This document shows, in pieces, positions 49,580-61,254 of a stretch of 64,000 bases of DNA. The notes under the pieces were generated by a model. The model made no database searches, was not told where the DNA came from, and was given only the letters and a program-made list of their open reading frames with translations. Source of the DNA: Capitella teleta (Eukaryota > Annelida > Polychaeta > Capitellidae). The stretch is from positions 96,779 to 160,778 of the forward strand of contig KB308542.1 in assembly GCA_000328365.1 (NCBI GenBank). The letters are read 5' to 3'. A program made the position numbers and the translations under genes. Every line of letters starts with the position of its first letter. Within the stretch, counting starts at the first letter, position 1.

Positions 49580-51287
49580 TCACATGTTGGGGGTGTGAGT
49601 GCCGTGTTCCCAGTACTCGGACAACGGGGAACTGAACGAGGCGTTCTTCCGGAAGACGATGTCGAAGGAAGGAGGATGCGCCGACACTCCCTGCATGAGG
49701 CACAAAAAAGTATTCAGATGACAAGTATTGGATGCATGCAAATAATCCGTGAATAAATACCAATAAAAATTAACTTATGTCAGCTCTTTGTACTCACATG
49801 AGCGCATGTGCAGTGTTCAGTCCAATAAGAAGCAGGCTGTTCTGTTCTGTAATCATGCGCCTGTGAAAGATTGCTTATAGAAATGCTTCCAATAAATGCC
49901 AAATCCAGATTATACACGGAAATACACAATCACAACGGAGACTCACTGTTGTTGGAGCAGGTTTGGTGGACTCAAAGTCAGGAATGTCGTACGAGAGAGA
50001 CTTCACAGAATTGTAATCAGGTTTCTCGGGAGGGGGGTTGAATTCCTGGTCAACTTCTTGTCTGTGAGTGTAAGATAAGATAATCATCAGCTAATTGGTT
50101 GATTTTTTAGCTATACAGGTAAAATACAATTATAAGCATTGCACAGCAGCTGATTAATTTCACCAAATGAAACGCACCCGACTTGTTCATATAAGGCTTG
50201 TTCCAACAACTGCTCTCTCTTTCCTGGAAAAAACAAACCAGAATGCCAATCATCCATCAATTCTACACATATACAGACCTAGCTACTATGTAACTAATTA
50301 AGCACTTGCATAACTTCACATCGTGTGATTAGCGAGCAAATCATTTTTCTCACATTTATTTTATTTTAGCATACAGATAGAAGGTACACATAGCTCAAAT
50401 TATGTTAACATTGAAAAGCATTGACTGACCTTTTGAACCGACCCCGGGACCCATTGGAGGTCTGTAGCTGTGCCTGTAAGTCGTCATGTCTGCGACCGGT
50501 TTCTTCACATCCACTGAGAGCAGACCCGTGTGTCCATCTTTGAACTGCTGAGCGGTGCTGGTTGAGTTTCCTAAATTGTCTGGATCCAGTTCAGCTACAG
50601 CTCTCTGGGAAATATCAATTAAAGACATTCATTAAGGTAATGAGGTGTAGGCACATTTAGATAGAGTCAATTTCATTAGGACTCCATATCAATAAGTAGG
50701 GGACATATATAGCTTATTGAACTGATAGGTGAGTGATCTGCTTATAAATTCTATATATTTCTTAATTGCTTGCATGGTCATTCCGAAGTTTTAAAAGTGT
50801 CAATTATTATTATTCAATTGTTGCAACATGCATGAACATAATTATGAACAGATGGATACATATTCATGATGAATAGTTAAATTATGATGATAATTATTGA
50901 TATTAGATCATTAGCCTACGTACTGCCTTGGAGTATTATCAGTATAAGATTAAAGCTAATTAAAGTAAAAGAAGCTAGCACAGATAAATCGGGCGAGGTC
51001 TGCGTGCCTCCGCTCTCCGAGAGCCTCTCGGTCTCGCTGTAGTGACTAGTGTAGTATGTCAGCTAATAGCTAATAGCTGATATACTACAGCGATCGAGCC
51101 CGAGGTTCGGAGGTATACAATTATACAATTAACAATACAGACCTCGCCCGATAATCTGTGCTTGTCAGCTAATAAGAAAGCTTACCTCTTCAACCCAGTT
51201 TTCTAGAAGAATCTTGCCTCCAGAGTTATTGACAGGAATATCATTTCTCCCCGCGTCAGTCAACTTGCAAGTTTTGCAATTGGACAT
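49580..51287 (-). CDS. SPAG8: Sperm-associated antigen 8 homologue, ciliary microtubule inner protein
   Basis: Structural protein inside ciliary and sperm-tail doublet microtubules in vertebrates. Six exons: 51287-51186, 50604-50430, 50223-50178, 50061-49947, 49860-49798, 49690-49580; 612 nt, 203 residues, phases closing. Conserved blocks in the order of the C-terminal half of human SPAG8: ILLENWVEERAV, GHTGLLSVDVKKP, HSYRPP, GKREQLLEQALYEQV, AHDYRTEQPASYW and FRKNASFSSPL. Human matches include LLHNWxEERAT, GHRGLLTMQLKSP, GKREAMLEMLLQHQI, HDYRQEQPETFW and FRKNCSFSTPV. The long repetitive N-terminus of mammalian SPAG8 is absent. Presence implies motile cilia or flagellated sperm. Intron 1 holds a 182 bp MITE. 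Confidence 0.9.
50979..51160. mobile_element. Complete 182 bp palindromic MITE with CACAGAT inverted ends
   Basis: CACAGATAAATCGGGCGAGG (left) pairs with the reverse complement of the right end, which has one base fewer. An inner palindrome surrounds AGCTAATAGCTAATAGCT. It sits in SPAG8 intron 1, and related halves lie in the SDHAF4 intron. Confidence 0.75.
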
Positions 51288-53185
51288 GATAATGAATTCA
51301 GATTTTAATTAAATAAGGTTAAAAAATAATTTTGCGAAGATAGCATCAACCGGAAGCCACGGTTGCCAGGAGACTAGTTTCTGCTTGATTCGCCAGGTGG
51401 CGATCACCTCATGAATATGCATAAAGTCATAAATATTCATCCTCTGCTGAATATTCATAATTTTGACACGAAGTAGAACGATCGTTGAAACCAATGTTTT
51501 GATGCGGGAATTGTGAAGAACTTTGAAGTCAGTTCCGCTTTCACTGAAACGAATGATTATTAGAATTACAGCTGTTTAACGATTTATTCAGTTCAGGTAA
51601 GACATAAGTACCTAGTTTGTAAGGTGAAGTTCGTAAACATTTACACCCGGATTCATTTGATGTGGTCAGAAATTATGATTTACTTGATTATTTATTGTCA
51701 TATGGAAATCATATTCATATGATATTGATACTTCAGACTTTATAAGTTGAGTGAGCTCAGAAACTAACTTCAACTTGAGAAAATTCTGTCAATCGGTAAG
51801 TGTGTTCCCAGGTCATCACTGATTAACACTGGGAACGTACTGTCCCTTCTTATTGGCCTGTAAATCTAATCACGTTCCAAGCCTCTTTATCTGTATATCA
51901 CTATATGGCTACAGAATACAGCCACTGTGAATCATGACCCGCTCGCTACCACGTTCGGAAACAATGAAGGGACATATTTTAGGTCAATATCCCTTCTAGC
52001 TGGTATCTGGCATGACCTAGCAACACGGCCCTATTAGGTTGTTTAGTCTGTTCACCAACGTTTAGCGAGAATGGGCCATCATTCACAAAGCGAGCTAAAA
52101 GTTCCAAAGGGGAAGCCTCGGACCACAGTCAGTTCCTAAGGAAGTCCAGCCATTCCGCATCGATGATCGATCACTTCTTCCCCAATAGCTTGAATAGGTA
52201 TAGTAACACAGATAAGGATAGATGAGATGAGATGAGAACTGTTCTTATCTGTGTCCAACACTTGTCCACGACACAAGGGTTGAAGAATTATTACTTTTAT
52301 TTAATAGTTTTACATAATCGTTTCCAGACTCTATTGCTAATTACACATCCCTCATGTTGACTTCATCAATGGAGTTAGGTTGAGAAGTGCCTCCTGGACC
52401 TGGTTTCGCAATGCGCTCGTTGCTTGTGCAGTTTAATGACCTTGAGTGGCGACTGAGTGGTACATGTTCTGTAGAACGGAAAAATTTGGCCGACAATTTT
52501 TGCGGTTTAATGCCTGGGGCCATCATTGAGACCCTATTCTGTAATAGGGGCTGCTGGAGTGTATGAACATTGCTCTCTCTGTGTGGTCTCCCGATCTGAT
52601 AATTGAATCCAATAATTGAAAAGAGTTTGGTAGAAGCTACACAGAGAAGAGCTACCAAGCAGTTGTCGGCATATATTATTGCTGACAAGGATAGTATTTT
52701 TCTGCTCATAAATTAAAATAATTCATTAGATTTTCACCATTATCAACGCCTTGGCAAAATTTTGCTGTTTCACTTTCACTGTATCAATGCCGTGCGCTGG
52801 GCACTTCTGTCTATGGTTGGAAGAGGTAGGATAAACGGTTGATGAATCGCTCTGGTTCAGTGCAATCAGACGAATCAAACATGTTGTGCCTTAGGTGCAT
52901 TGTCATTCAAAGTGTTTTTCACACATAGGAATCTGTAAAAAGCAAAAACCCTTTGCCCCCAATATTGCACCAATTTTCTGTTTTTCAATGCATTCCGCTG
53001 TCTCTTTGGGTGTGACTTATAATGCTGAGACTTTTACCCAATAATGTCAATGATTACTGGGCATTAAGCGAGTGGTTACTTGGGTATAGCACGGAACAAA
53101 ACATGAATTGAGTAATATTGTTTAGGGATTTTTTTCTATTGTTTTCTATTTGATATTTGATGGAATGATTGTTACCTTCAGCGAC
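51288..53185. other. Between SPAG8 and SKA1 (divergent starts)
   Basis: Minus-strand ORF 52709-52341 (122 codons) starts MSRKILSLSAIIYADN, has a hydrophobic N-terminal third and a polar tail ending IDEVNMRDV. It might be a small protein or chance; family unknown. A perfect 11 bp hairpin, ACACAGATAAG with its complement, lies at 52206-52254. A splice-acceptor-like ttaccttcag/CG at 53171-53180 suggests that SKA1 has a 5' UTR intron. Confidence 0.3.
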
Positions 53186-54551
53186 ATGCAGCGTTGTGGC
53201 ACTCTGGAGGAATTGGCCGGTCACTTTGAGGGTCGCCTGTGCATGCTGCGCGAATGTTTGCAGCTGCACAACATCCACCAGGACAAGAAAGCGGCTCCTG
53301 TGTTGAAGAACGTGCAAAGCATCCTGTCGGAACTTTCCGCTGATCTCAGCAAAATGCGATTGCAAATCAAGATTCAAAAGCAAGAACTGGATCAAGTGCA
53401 AGTAGGTCGCGATTGCTCTCTTCTTCTCTTATAATTCCATTTTTCATCGCAGAAATTGAAAGAATCTGTGTTGGAAATAACAGAGACGACTCGTTTCGCA
53501 CAAAACAATCTGCCTCCAAATCTCCCAAAAGTTAAGATTAAGAACCCAGTTATTGAAAGGTTTGTTTTTTAATTGGGAGATATGCCCGGTCAACATTACG
53601 CTCATTTCAGTGTTCAACCGAAGCAGCGGGTGCACGCTCCAGTTTCGCTCAGTCCGGCTTGTCCCAGCATTCAGGAACTAAAGAATGCATCGGCGTCACT
53701 GTTTCTGCCGTCAATTGAGTATTTGAACATTCAGGAGTTCCAGGCTATTCCTAGGTATATTGCAATTATTTTATTTCGCCATCGTTTTGCTCAATCTCAT
53801 TGCATCTCCCTCAGGTACATGAAAGGTCGTCTCAAGTACGATCAGGTCAACGACCTCATTGCTCAGATGAATGCCGCCATGGAGGCCAAATATCGGCTCC
53901 TGCATTCGGCCAAAAGCAAAAAGATTTCTGAGGCAAAGTTCAAACGAGTTCAAGTGATGAAAAGTCAAGAGAATAAAGCCACTAAAGGTACGTCCAAAGT
54001 TTATGCCCACAGGAAATATGCAACATTTCATATTTGGGATGAGAAACAAATCAAACATTATGTGATTGGCCTTTTTAAGGAATGGCTGTTATACTAATGT
54101 TATTATTACTTATTAAAACAATAATAATTTTCTCATTGTAAGCCTTCTTGCATAGAAAATTCCAATTTTGGGATGCATTTTATAGTTGTATTATTATCAA
54201 GGAGATGTTTTTTTTTTTTTTCATATATATTTACAAATCAACTTTTGGGTGTACAAATTTTTTTCCTACAGAGATTTGAATTTTTAAATGTGTTAATATA
54301 TTAATTGAGATGAATCTGTATATATTCAGCTATTTCTCATCAGGAGTTATGAACAGTGTACAATATTTAAATTATGTAATTATAATAATATCCTCTCTGC
54401 AGATCTGCACTTTGTCACGGATGCTGACCTGACGGAATTTGGAAACGTCAAACTGGACGGCGTATTTCGTGGCACGACCACCATTCTGCGTCACTTCAGC
54501 AGAATTCGTGAAATCAGAGGTCAAGGGATCGTGCGATATGCGGTTGTTTGA
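53186..54551 (+). CDS. SKA1: Spindle and kinetochore-associated protein 1
   Basis: Subunit of the Ska complex that couples kinetochores to depolymerising spindle microtubules in mitosis. Five exons: 53186-53401, 53453-53559, 53611-53754, 53815-53987, 54403-54551; 789 nt, 262 residues (human 255). The N-terminal coiled coil (residues 1-105) contains LEELAGHFEGRL and NNLPPNLPKVKI, matching human NVPSHLPQVTV. The C-terminal winged-helix microtubule-binding domain spans about 145-262: YMKGRLKYDQVNDLIAQMN, AKYRLLH, FVTDADLTEFG, then LRHFSRIREIRGQGIVRYAV, matching human LRHCRRLSEVRGGGLTRYVI. The start was chosen at the ATG right after an acceptor-like site; a longer in-frame start at 53150 exists but lies in likely intron sequence. 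Confidence 0.92.
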
Positions 54552-54597
54552 GTCGTGGCTTTCAGATCATTATGAACCATTTGAATGTAACCATGTA

Positions 54598-54603
54598 AAT
54601 AAA
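54598..54603 (+). terminator. SKA1 polyadenylation signal AATAAA
   Basis: 47 bp after the stop codon. Confidence 0.7.
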
Positions 54604-55341
54604 GCATTTTGTATTGTTCATTATTTCGTGTGATTTCTGATTACTGCTCTTATAATTGTTGTCCTTGATAATCATGGCTTCGTGTATTTCGGCCTTTTAT
54701 CGTCGTGCATATATAATTGTAAATGTGCATATGTTGTAATACCCGATACTTAATAAGTCGTGCTATTATTTCAATGGATATTGAAATTTTGGGGAATCCC
54801 CTTCATAACGCACCTTATCCAAAGCAATCAGGATTTAACGATTTCTCATCGTCGAATTTGTCGCTGAGGATTGTCATTCACGTCATGGTTAATCAATCGA
54901 CTTTTGTTGCTCTTTAATGATAAGTTTGTTTTTTTTTTCTTTCATAGAGTTTCAGTAAATGTTTGTAGATAGTTTAATTGGTTGAGTGTGCATCGTGACG
55001 TTCTACTGAATTTTTGATTGAATGACACTGAATGGTTTGATCACCAGCGTTTTGCAGGAGTGCGTTATGATGCGCATTCAGCATTGGGCGCGTAGGCCTA
55101 CATGTATATTACATGTATTAGAATTAATTGTAGCAGGTTCGACATAAGTGACTGGTTTATCGAGCCAATCAAGGTTGAAGGTTCGACAAGCAGAGAGGTC
55201 AAAGTTCAACGTCATGCATTATATTGACAAGTGCTTGGTACTGATTAAAGGTTGGAATAATTTAATCAGCGAGGTGACCCAATTAGAATCGGCCCCAAAT
55301 ATGTCAGAATATATTAGTCTGTCTTCCACAGCTCAACCGAG
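54604..55341. other. Intergenic, SKA1 to phosphatase
   Basis: No gene or repeat recognised. Confidence 0.4.
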
Positions 55342-56148
55342 ATGCAGTTTGTCGATTTCTTTCCTCCCGTTCCCTCGGATTCGGAGCAATTCATGCTCCA
55401 GGGAATGACCTATAAGGTCACGCTCTCCTTTGACAAGGATCCAGCGTCCGATGTACGAGTTCAGAGTTGGACATCACAGTGCGACCAAGACAACCCCGCC
55501 GGGTCATGGCACGGCGTTGACCTCATTCCAATTGAACGCCAGGGAAATCTTCGCACTTTCGGACAAACGGTTCTCGTGACCAGCGTTCAAGATTTCGACT
55601 TCACCTTCCGCGTGTTTCATGACGGGCAATGGCGCTGGTCACATGCCTACGAGTGCAATGGTCACGTGGTAGTTTTCCCGCCACGTGATGAGGATAAATG
55701 GACGCAGGGTCCGGATTTTGACCTCATCACGGGGGACATCCACGTGGGGAACTTCATCGCTGCGTGTCACTGGAAAGAGTGCGGATTCACGCACGTTCTG
55801 AATGTGGCAGACACTCTCGATATCGTCCTGGCTCCTGATGACCGATTGGTTTATCACAAAGTTCCAATGGAAGACGGATCCACTGTTCCCATCAAGGCAG
55901 CGAGCCTCATCGAAGCAGTTGACTGGCTCAGACAGCACAATCGAGCGGGAAATAAGATTCTCCTGAATTGCAGAGCGGGGATAGGAAGGGCTGGGTCGAC
56001 CATCGTGGCTTTTGTTTTTGCTGAGAATCCGTGGATGTCCTATGAAGAAGCACGACTGACCTGCTACTCAAAGCGCTTTGTGTATCCGCATGTTGGTCTG
56101 GAGGAGACGCTCCTCGAGGTTTTCCCTCGTGCTGGGCGAGCTAACTGA
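55342..56148 (+). CDS. Cysteine-based (dual-specificity-like) phosphatase with an N-terminal beta-rich domain, intronless
   Basis: One exon, 268 residues, no signal peptide. The C-terminal half (about 125-265) is a protein-tyrosine/dual-specificity phosphatase fold: the P-loop LLNCRAGIGRAGS gives catalytic Cys210 and Arg216; the general acid is probably Asp178 in PMEDGST; the helix VGNFIAACHWKECGFTHVLN fits the family's entry region. The residue before the catalytic Cys is Asn, where His is nearly universal (HCxxGxxR). That should raise the Cys pKa, but C and R remain, so activity is uncertain. Residues 20-112 (YKVTLSFDKDP, FDFTFRVFHDGQWRWSHAYE) resemble an Ig-like or starch-binding (CBM20/48-like) beta-sandwich. 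If so, it could act on glycans or glycogen-linked substrates as laforin does, but I infer this from shape only. Confidence 0.75.
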   Translation: MQFVDFFPPVPSDSEQFMLQGMTYKVTLSFDKDPASDVRVQSWTSQCDQDNPAGSWHGVDLIPIERQGNLRTFGQTVLVTSVQDFDFTFRVFHDGQWRWSHAYECNGHVVVFPPRDEDKWTQGPDFDLITGDIHVGNFIAACHWKECGFTHVLNVADTLDIVLAPDDRLVYHKVPMEDGSTVPIKAASLIEAVDWLRQHNRAGNKILLNCRAGIGRAGSTIVAFVFAENPWMSYEEARLTCYSKRFVYPHVGLEETLLEVFPRAGRAN

Positions 56149-56530
56149 TTTTACTTCAGGTGCATGGACTTGATATTTTTTAATTGATGCGTCATCAGAA
56201 ATTACACGTATGATAACTTGGAAGTAAAACGTATCGTTTATTTTCGTGCTGATTACTATAATACTTTAGCAGCCAATCGGGCGCTTTCATCGTGCGATAT
56301 GAAACCACTCTACCGTTTGCTTGGTGATAACTGGTGGTGTATTAGAGAGCGACGCCGAACGAGTCTGTGACGAAAGAATTCCAGAACGCATAAATGAACT
56401 GGCGTCTCGAAGATTGGGCTGTGAGACATGGCAACCCAGCCACCGACGATAACACACTCGGCAGAATAGCGAAATCTAACTCTCATCCAGGTCCTTCGGG
56501 CTGAGTAATGTATTGTATGAAATTGATTTA
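56149..56530. other. 3' flank of the phosphatase gene
   Basis: No gene recognised; one 86-codon minus ORF without family identity. Confidence 0.35.
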
Positions 56531-57452
56531 GATGCAAAAGAAACTTAACGATCCATAATTGGTTAAACAATTATTTAATCCGTGTTTGCATCTATACAGT
56601 ATATATATTCTACACAGTGCACAAGTCTACTCTCTTCATTTTCAAACCGTTCGCGATCCAAAATTGATTTCCTTGCACAGCCAATCCATGAATCCTTTTC
56701 AACATTCTTTCGAGTACTCTCACACCCAGATGACTTTGATTGATGAAATTGATGGGAATGATACCCCAACGAGTGGTTTACTCAAAAGAAATCTGACTTT
56801 AAAAAAACACTATTGACAGACTAACGGCTTTCTGAAGAGTAATATCCAGAGAAAGATTTGCAATCGGCTCAGATATAGGGGAGCTATAGGCTCATATCCC
56901 CATAAAAGACCCCAAATCAAGACTACGAATTCCCGGAGATCCGAAAATTTCAGCAAAATAATACTTACCCACACCTTGTAGCCGTCATCACAGACTTCCC
57001 GAATAAGGAAAATGAACTCACGGCATTGTCATGGTTGGCACACCTCCAATTTTTCACCGAATGAACATTTATGGGATAAACTGAAGTCAGGAATTCCTCA
57101 CTGCAAGAGGGCTGGTTCAGGGCTGTACCAGTCTCCCACATTGCAGGGCAGGGTTGATATCTGGCAAAAAAAAAAAAAAAAAAAAAAAAAACACCTCTCA
57201 TGCCATATTAGTATGTGAGTAAGAGGACAAGGAATATCTGACCATGAAAATCGAACATTTTTATTTTGACACCTTTTCACACCTTGATTGTTCCTTCAAT
57301 TAAACCGGGTGAGTTCCTTTTGTATGCTTTGAAATTTTAGGAATATATGCGCACGTATTTTAACTTATTGCACACAAAAATTCGTGTTTATGCAATGCAT
57401 TCCCCGAATGTGAGGTTGGAGTCACCAAAAGGTTGCGTTTCTTTTGGTGCAT
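56531..57452 (+). mobile_element. Tc1-like DNA transposon relic, copy 2
   Basis: Imperfect inverted ends GATGCAAAAGAAACTTAACG and GGTTGCGTTTCTTTTGGTGC. The interior aligns with copy 1 at 43.7-44.8 kb but lacks its central helix-turn-helix region. It keeps traces of the DDE end (QNNTYPHLVAVITDF, then a broken 'SPNEHLWDKLKS'). A 27 bp A-run lies at 57164-57190. Multiple breaks. Confidence 0.65.
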
Positions 57453-57960
57453 TGAAACCAATTAATAGTACGTTTGACTATGCCGCACATCTTATTGCAT
57501 TTTATAATGGTAGACTCGATGTGAGTTGAAAATGACAAAGTTTGATCAATGAAAACTCCAAGATCTTTAAAAACATTGACATGGTCTAGAATAACACCAT
57601 TCATCGCATAATTAAAATGAATGGGCGCATGTGATCGAGTAATCGATAAAACCTTGCATTCAGACGGAATAAAGGACATTTGCCAAATAAGATTCTATTC
57701 GTGCATAGCATTCAAGTCTCTTTGTAGAAGCTCACAATCATGAGTGGTATTTATAGATTCAAAACACTTGCGGTCATCAGCGAATAAGGTAGTTGTACAA
57801 TGTAAAGTTTTGTACGGCATGCCATTTATGAAAAGTAAAAACAACAGTGGACCCAAAATAGAGCCTTGTGGAATATTAGCCACTGGTGGAGCTGCGAATG
57901 ACGTCATAAGACCCCGGGAATTCCGCAAAGTGACCCGCGCCAAAATAGGTTGCTATGGTA
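57453..57960 (-). mobile_element. LINE fragment of the 28.5 kb family, interrupted by the Tc1-like relic
   Basis: Minus strand: NIPQGSILGPLLFLLFING, TLFADDRKCFESI, CELLQRDLNAM, SECKVLSITRSHAPIHFNY and VFKDLGVFIDQTLSF. These match residues of the plus-strand LINE at 29.8-30.2 kb. The coding stretch runs straight into the end of the Tc1-like element at 57452. Confidence 0.8.
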
Positions 57961-59832
57961 ACTGATCAACACAAACGATTCGATCGGCTTCGTCGTCTCG
58001 AGTCGATAAATGATGATAAATCATTAATATATAGAGTTATAAGGTTATGAAATAACCTATCACGAGACCTTTGAATCAACTGATTCTCACTCAAGCTTAG
58101 TTAACAAAAAAAAAAAAAAAAAAAAAAAAACCGCAACAAAACAATATATTTGAGTATGCTTGCCAATTCATGTGCCAAAGTGTGGTCGATATTACCTCAT
58201 TCTCAGGTGTACTTTGAATAGCGCTATAATTATTATGCCTATATATGCCTTAATTACCATTTCCATTCGATCAAGTGTGTGTTACAAGTATTATAGTCGT
58301 ATTAGAACAAATTCATTGATTTGTTCAGCATTAAATGTAATTGTGAGTGCACCGATAAAACCTTTAGTACCCTAGGGTTCGATCATGATGGGGTGTTGTG
58401 ACGTCATAAAACCCCGGAGAGAGTGGGGTAGGAGACTCTTGACTATTTTTCTATCTCACCAAATAAAAAATAAGCATTTTGAAGCCGCAAATGTCTCAAA
58501 AATGACAATATACATGTCCTGTGCCCGAACAAAGGCCTGAAATTTATTTGTTTACTTGTGTTGGACCTTTAAGGAAGTTACTTATCGACTCTGCTGTTTA
58601 TTGTTTCGTCTACTACATGTGTAATTGATTATTGTGTTCTGCCTGTTCTCAATTCTCATTTAATTTTTGTTGATGTTGTTACTTTTTCTTTTCTTTTCTT
58701 CTTTTTCAAACTGGCATATCTTGAATGCGAATAAACTGATATTATTATTAATAGTATTACATGTATATCTTTTGGTAATTCCATGCTTGAATATCTCTTT
58801 TTCCCTTTTTCATTCATCAAATACTAAATTCAACTTCAAACGTATACTGATTTTGTTACATAAGAAAACAACTAAGATATAATATATATTTTGACTTTGT
58901 CTCGCAATATGGTGGACTTTTTAATAGTTAAAAACAACATGTGTGCTCCCAATAAATAATTATATATATAAACGACAAACGTCAACCCCTGAGATACATT
59001 GGACATCTTCCTTAAATCGTGCACTGATGATTCAACAATCTCTTCAATATGGTAACTGTAAAATACCAAACGAAATGATTCATCGGCATCAAAAACTTTA
59101 TTGCTGTAATTGGTCACTGAGCATGAAGCTATAACAAAAGGAATAAATTGGAAATTTATGTACATAAAATGGTAATTGGCTAACTATTATTATAACTATT
59201 ATTATAACTATTATTATAACTACTATTGGTGGGAAAATGTTCGATGTGCTCTTGATGGTTTGAGCTCTTCTGCCGGTGGTCACACGACCAGATCAGACAG
59301 AGTCGCTCAGCCCCATGAAGTTAATCAAGCGATATCGGACCTTATTTGGAGATGAGCTCTTCGTTAATTGCTCTAGCAATTATGCGTAGTATTGAAGCCT
59401 TAACACATGCAGTATATGGCAAACACATCACAGCTGTAATTATAAGTAATCATTCAATATAGGTCCCATGATCGTAACACTCATATCGGTTCGGTGAATG
59501 TTTCTTCGTACATTGTCCTTATGCCGCCTCTCTTTCTCTTGTATAGGCATTTGTGGTGGCTTTCTTGCATACGTCATAACCTTGACTACAATTGCTTGGT
59601 AAATAGCTGACGTACATAGGCCTAGTTCCTGCGGAACAACCACCAACCGAAAAAATTACTTGATCGGAGATACACATAATTGCAGACAAAAAAATGGCCC
59701 TTTTTTCAGTCTAAAATTGCATGGAATTGTGTTCAGTCTACTTAGGTGACGTATTTATTGCATCCAGCGTATTGTATAACAGCACAGTTTGGCATGAATG
59801 CAATCACAGATAACTTTCCTGTGGAGTCAAAG
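57961..59832. other. Intergenic
   Basis: A-run at 58106-58130. The motif TGACGTCATAARACCCCGG occurs at 57899 (at the LINE edge) and again at 58401. The 12 bp unit TATTATTATAAC is repeated about four times at 59184-59230. No gene seen. Confidence 0.4.
59184..59230. repeat. 12 bp minisatellite (TATTATTATAAC)n
   Basis: About four near-perfect units. Confidence 0.9.
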
Positions 59833-61149
59833 ATGAAAGCGTCGATAACTGTGCTAGTGTTGTTGGGCATTACTTGCATCGGTGAGCGTTTAGTGCACTT
59901 GTTGGTTAGTTGATCATACTTTGCGTGTTTGATCCAGGGGCCTTCCCTTCGCACGACGACATCTTCGAGAGGCAAGCATCTGAGGATACTGCAGACCTCT
60001 TCAAAAGAGAATATTCAGGTCAGGCAGCTCGTCCCTGCATCCGACTCTCAGGCGACGTCAGCGCCATGATTGATCACGTAGATGATATACTTCCTTTCGA
60101 TTTCAAACAAGTCGTCCAACTCTTGACTCAAATAGATGTGCGCAACATCACCGCACTGAATGAGATAGTTTGTCACTTCGTTGGTGAGTCGGCCGCCACG
60201 TGACGCTTCTATCAACTTGGTTTCTTATTTGCAAGATGACTCCACCGATGCATTCATGACTTACTTGCGTGATTCTGGCATCGAACGTTCCATCGTTCGT
60301 CGTGCCTACGACTTCTCTGTGATTAACCTGAGCCAGGCTGCAGTCATGGGGTACCCAGAAGAACAGTCCATGAGGCAGATTCATTTATTCTTCCAGAGCG
60401 GCTTTGCAAACCTGGATCCAGTAGGCGTTGCTGAACTGATCGGTAAGCCATTCAATCCTTTGATTTGAAGCCCGTATTTTGCTCACTTTGGGGTTTCAGC
60501 TATGATTCGCGAAACGTCTACCATAGGCCTACCTGCGAGGTATGTGCCGGATCTGTCAGACTTGTCCATCCCGGAGAGACAAACACCAGTGACCTGTGCA
60601 GATTTTCAGCCATTAATTGATAAGTCAAAAATTTAAAGTCCATGTCACCGTTTTACCTGCTATAATCATGTTGCTCCCTATACCAGCTATAAGAAGCGAC
60701 GACATCCCACCGTTCATTGATCATGATCACCTGCGAGAGATGGCATGTGATATCATCTGTAAGCATAATTATAAATAAAGCACAAGTATAAATATATGCT
60801 TTAGCATAAAAGGAATATATTACAATGTATAATTATGTACATATCATTACAGTTGCTAGAAGTATCGATGAAATTCAAGAAGTGCTGGACTCCTATCGTG
60901 TCTTTGAAGCTATTCTGAACTACGGGAAAATGAGACTACAAAGCCTGAGGTTGCATCCCTTGGATAATGCAAAATATATGTCATATAACCGTGTATCTCT
61001 GGCTTCCCAGGTTTGCTCTTCCATACTATGAAATGCAGGCGTCCGTGCAGTTGGGCCCTGACGCGGACCCACGCCGGGTCAGACGTGTGCAGACAGCGCA
61101 ACACACTGTGCAAATTATCAAGTCGCTGAAAGCCGCTGGCGTCATATGA
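59833..61149 (+). CDS. Secreted, mostly helical protein of unknown family
   Basis: Family not recognised. Seven exons: 59833-59881, 59938-60183, 60236-60442, 60500 to about 60622, about 60687/60697-60758, 60853-60949, 61011-61149. All joints match in phase except exon 4/5, where two acceptors compete. The first exon encodes the signal peptide MKASITVLVLLGITCIG. The mature protein, roughly 300 residues, is predicted helical and has few cysteines (PCIRLSG, IVCHF, VTCADF, MACDI). A KR site (DLFKREYSG) near the N-terminus could be a processing site. Segments such as DVSAMIDHVDDILPF and SIDEIQEVLDSYRVFEAIL look like amphipathic helices. A C-terminal basic stretch (DPRRVRRVQ) follows. Introns are 52-94 bp. 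Function unknown. Confidence 0.7.
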
Positions 61150-61199
61150 ATCACTTTGGAAGCACAATTTACGACACACCAGGATGGGGGATTTTGATG

Positions 61200-61205
61200 A
61201 ATAAA
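61200..61205 (+). terminator. Polyadenylation signal AATAAA of the secreted-protein gene
   Basis: 51 bp after the stop codon. Confidence 0.65.
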
Positions 61206-61254
61206 TGAATTTATAATCAATGTTGGAACTTTTATAAATTACAATTCGTAGTAT

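Noticed and set aside
52341-52709. 122-codon minus ORF as a membrane protein gene
   Set aside because: Plausible composition but no homology or promoter evidence; kept only as a note.
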